A DNA stretch of 64,000 nt from Streptomyces sp. WP-1 (GTDB lineage Bacteria; Actinomycetota; Actinomycetes; Streptomycetales; Streptomycetaceae), in the NCBI RefSeq assembly GCF_030450125.1, contig NZ_CP123923.1, positions 4,650,001 through 4,714,000 of the forward strand. The letters run 5' to 3'. Position 1 is the first letter of the stretch. Each line of letters opens with the position of its first letter. Positions 62,994 to 64,000 of this stretch are shown piece after piece. A model generated the notes under the pieces. The model did no database searches. It saw only the letters and a list, made by a program, of their open reading frames with translations, and was not told the origin of the DNA. The position numbers were made by a program, and so were the translations under genes.

Positions 62994-63451
62994 CGACGGG
63001 GGGCGAAGGGGGCGACGGGGGGGCGGGGGCGGACCCGCCCCGGGGCGGAGACGAACCCTGAGAACGGGTCCATCCAGGGGTGGGGGTCCCCTAGGGGTAT
63101 CTCCGTACAACGGGTCGGGGAGGGCTCGTCCCGGCGGAGGACGAGCCGGGGCAGGGGTGTTCCTTACTCTGGCTTTACGCCGCTGGGGGGCGGTCGTCCC
63201 GACCGGAGGGGTGGGGTTTTCCCCCTGCTGAAGAGGGGGCTCCGCACCAGCGCGCCGCACCCTCGTGGGACGCGAGACTCATCGAAGTGGCCGGGGCCAC
63301 GCACGGCGCGGACAGCACCGCGTACGGACGTGGCCGCAACCCGCACGCATCGCAACTCGCACGCATCGCAACCCGCACGCACCGCAACCCGCACGCACCG
63401 GAGCACCGGGGCACCGCACACGCATCTGCCGACCGATATAGGAGACATACC
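62994..63451. other. 458-base intergenic region before the ABC transporter gene
   Basis: This gap holds a hairpin GGGGCG-GACC-CGCCCC (63026-63041), probably the terminator of the coiled-coil gene, the palindrome CCCCTAGGGG near 63090, and a perfect 9-base stem GGCTCGTCC/GGACGAGCC (63123-63147). It also has a tandem repeat described separately. The last part has a good ribosome-binding site for the next gene. No additional gene is supported. Confidence 0.6.
63335..63398 (+). repeat. four tandem 16-bp repeats before the ABC transporter gene
   Basis: The unit CGCAACYCGCACGCAY occurs four times in a row: 63335-63350, 63351-63366, 63367-63382 and 63383-63398, with one or two differences per copy. 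It lies 54 bases upstream of the ABC ATPase start in a position for promoter or leader control. Confidence 0.7.
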
Positions 63452-64000
63452 GTGACAACGGCTGTGACCATTCCCAGGCACGGGGGCACTGGAGGGCTGA
63501 CGGCCGTTGCCGCGCGGGCGCGGCAGGTCGTGAAGGCGTACGGCTCCGGGGAGACCCGTGTCGTCGCCCTGGACCACGTCGACGTGGACATCGCCAGAGG
63601 CCGCTTCACCGCGATCATGGGTCCCTCGGGGTCCGGCAAGTCCACGCTGATGCACTGCCTCGCGGGCCTGGACACCGTGACGAGCGGTCAGATCCATCTG
63701 GCCGAGACCGAGATCACCGGTCTGAAGGACAAGAAGCTCACCCGGCTGCGCCGGGACCGGATCGGCTTCATCTTCCAGGCGTTCAACCTGCTGCCGACGC
63801 TGAACGCCCTGGAGAACATCACGCTTCCGATGGACATAGCCGGCCGCAAGCCCGACCGGGCCTGGCTGGACCGGGTCGTGGAGACCGTCGGCCTCGCCGG
63901 GCGGCTCAAGCACCGGCCGACCCAGCTGTCCGGCGGCCAGCAGCAGCGCGTCGCCGTGGCCCGCGCGCTCGCCGCCCGCCCGGAGATCATCTTCGGCGAC
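63452..64000 (+). CDS. ABC transporter ATP-binding protein (LolD/MacB type), 5' part
   Basis: The open frame runs off the window end, giving 183 residues. It has Walker A GPSGSGKST, Q-loop FIFQAFNLLPTL, signature LSGGQQQRVAVARALA and the beginning of Walker B (IIFGD). This type pairs with FtsX-like permeases in lipoprotein or peptide export and signalling, so the permease gene is expected just past the edge. The first 35 residues are non-conserved. The start is GTG at 63452, with AGGAGACATACC upstream. Confidence 0.9.
   Translation, partial: MTTAVTIPRHGGTGGLTAVAARARQVVKAYGSGETRVVALDHVDVDIARGRFTAIMGPSGSGKSTLMHCLAGLDTVTSGQIHLAETEITGLKDKKLTRLRRDRIGFIFQAFNLLPTLNALENITLPMDIAGRKPDRAWLDRVVETVGLAGRLKHRPTQLSGGQQQRVAVARALAARPEIIFGD

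Overview
The window is chromosomal DNA of a Streptomyces-type actinomycete. The evidence is very high GC with almost all codons ending in G or C, many GTG starts, ATGA-coupled genes, and lineage markers: an SsgA-like sporulation protein, an XRE/DUF5753 regulator with DUF397 partners, a resuscitation-promoting factor, a galTEK operon and PEP carboxylase. From memory, the order (pmt, rpfB, ksgA, ispE, ABC-F, gal operon, ppc, pth, rplY, prs, glmU) resembles a conserved core region of Streptomyces chromosomes; I could not check this by alignment. I see no insertion sequence, prophage, CRISPR array or biosynthetic gene cluster.

Layout. 1-3025: three coupled genes (flavin monooxygenase tail, alpha/beta hydrolase, short-chain dehydrogenase). 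3121-9955: a small disordered protein, a tricorn-like protease, and a TetR regulator followed by an MMPL exporter. 10105-13737: XRE regulator with two DUF397 proteins, YbaK-type deacylase, lipoprotein, dehydrogenase, DUF1876 protein. 13756-18162: serine hydrolase and an ECF metal transporter (cbiM, cbiQ, cbiO) with a Nur-like nickel operator at its promoter, divergent from the SsgA-like gene. 18184-27815: penicillin-binding protein, protein mannosyltransferase, rsmI, zinc-ribbon protein, TatD nuclease, rpfB, ksgA, ispE. 27820-35954: Uma2 protein, ABC-F protein, two tandem PQQ-propeller membrane proteins, an atypical response regulator, a small membrane protein. 35975-41002: sodium/solute symporter divergent from galT-galE-galK. 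41005-46117: GNAT, LuxR and MarR regulators, a trans-aconitate methyltransferase-like gene, a decayed glyoxalase gene, a Phd/RelE toxin-antitoxin pair, and a desaturase with its coupled TetR regulator. 46423-54056: ppc, then pth, rplY, prs, glmU and tRNA-Gln on the minus strand. 54071-56423: a DNA-binding/LAGLIDADG-like protein and an orphan histidine kinase.

The most unusual part is 56755-61952. Two divergent transcription units are built from domains known from bacterial toxin-immunity systems, and none of the proteins has a secretion signal. The minus-strand unit encodes a YwqJ-like deaminase followed by a SUKH-3 immunity protein. The plus-strand unit encodes a WHH/HNH-nuclease-like domain fused to SMI1/KNR4 (SUKH-1). 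It is followed by a 940-residue protein with an Imm35/YrhB-like domain, a long Pro/Gly-rich linker, a deaminase-like domain and a SUKH-4 domain. Fusing effector and immunity modules in one cytosolic chain suggests an intracellular system, possibly defensive or regulatory, rather than a secreted toxin. An array of 13 perfect 16-bp repeats lies beside it. The window closes with a DivIVA-like coiled-coil gene and the start of an ABC transporter ATPase gene cut by the window edge.
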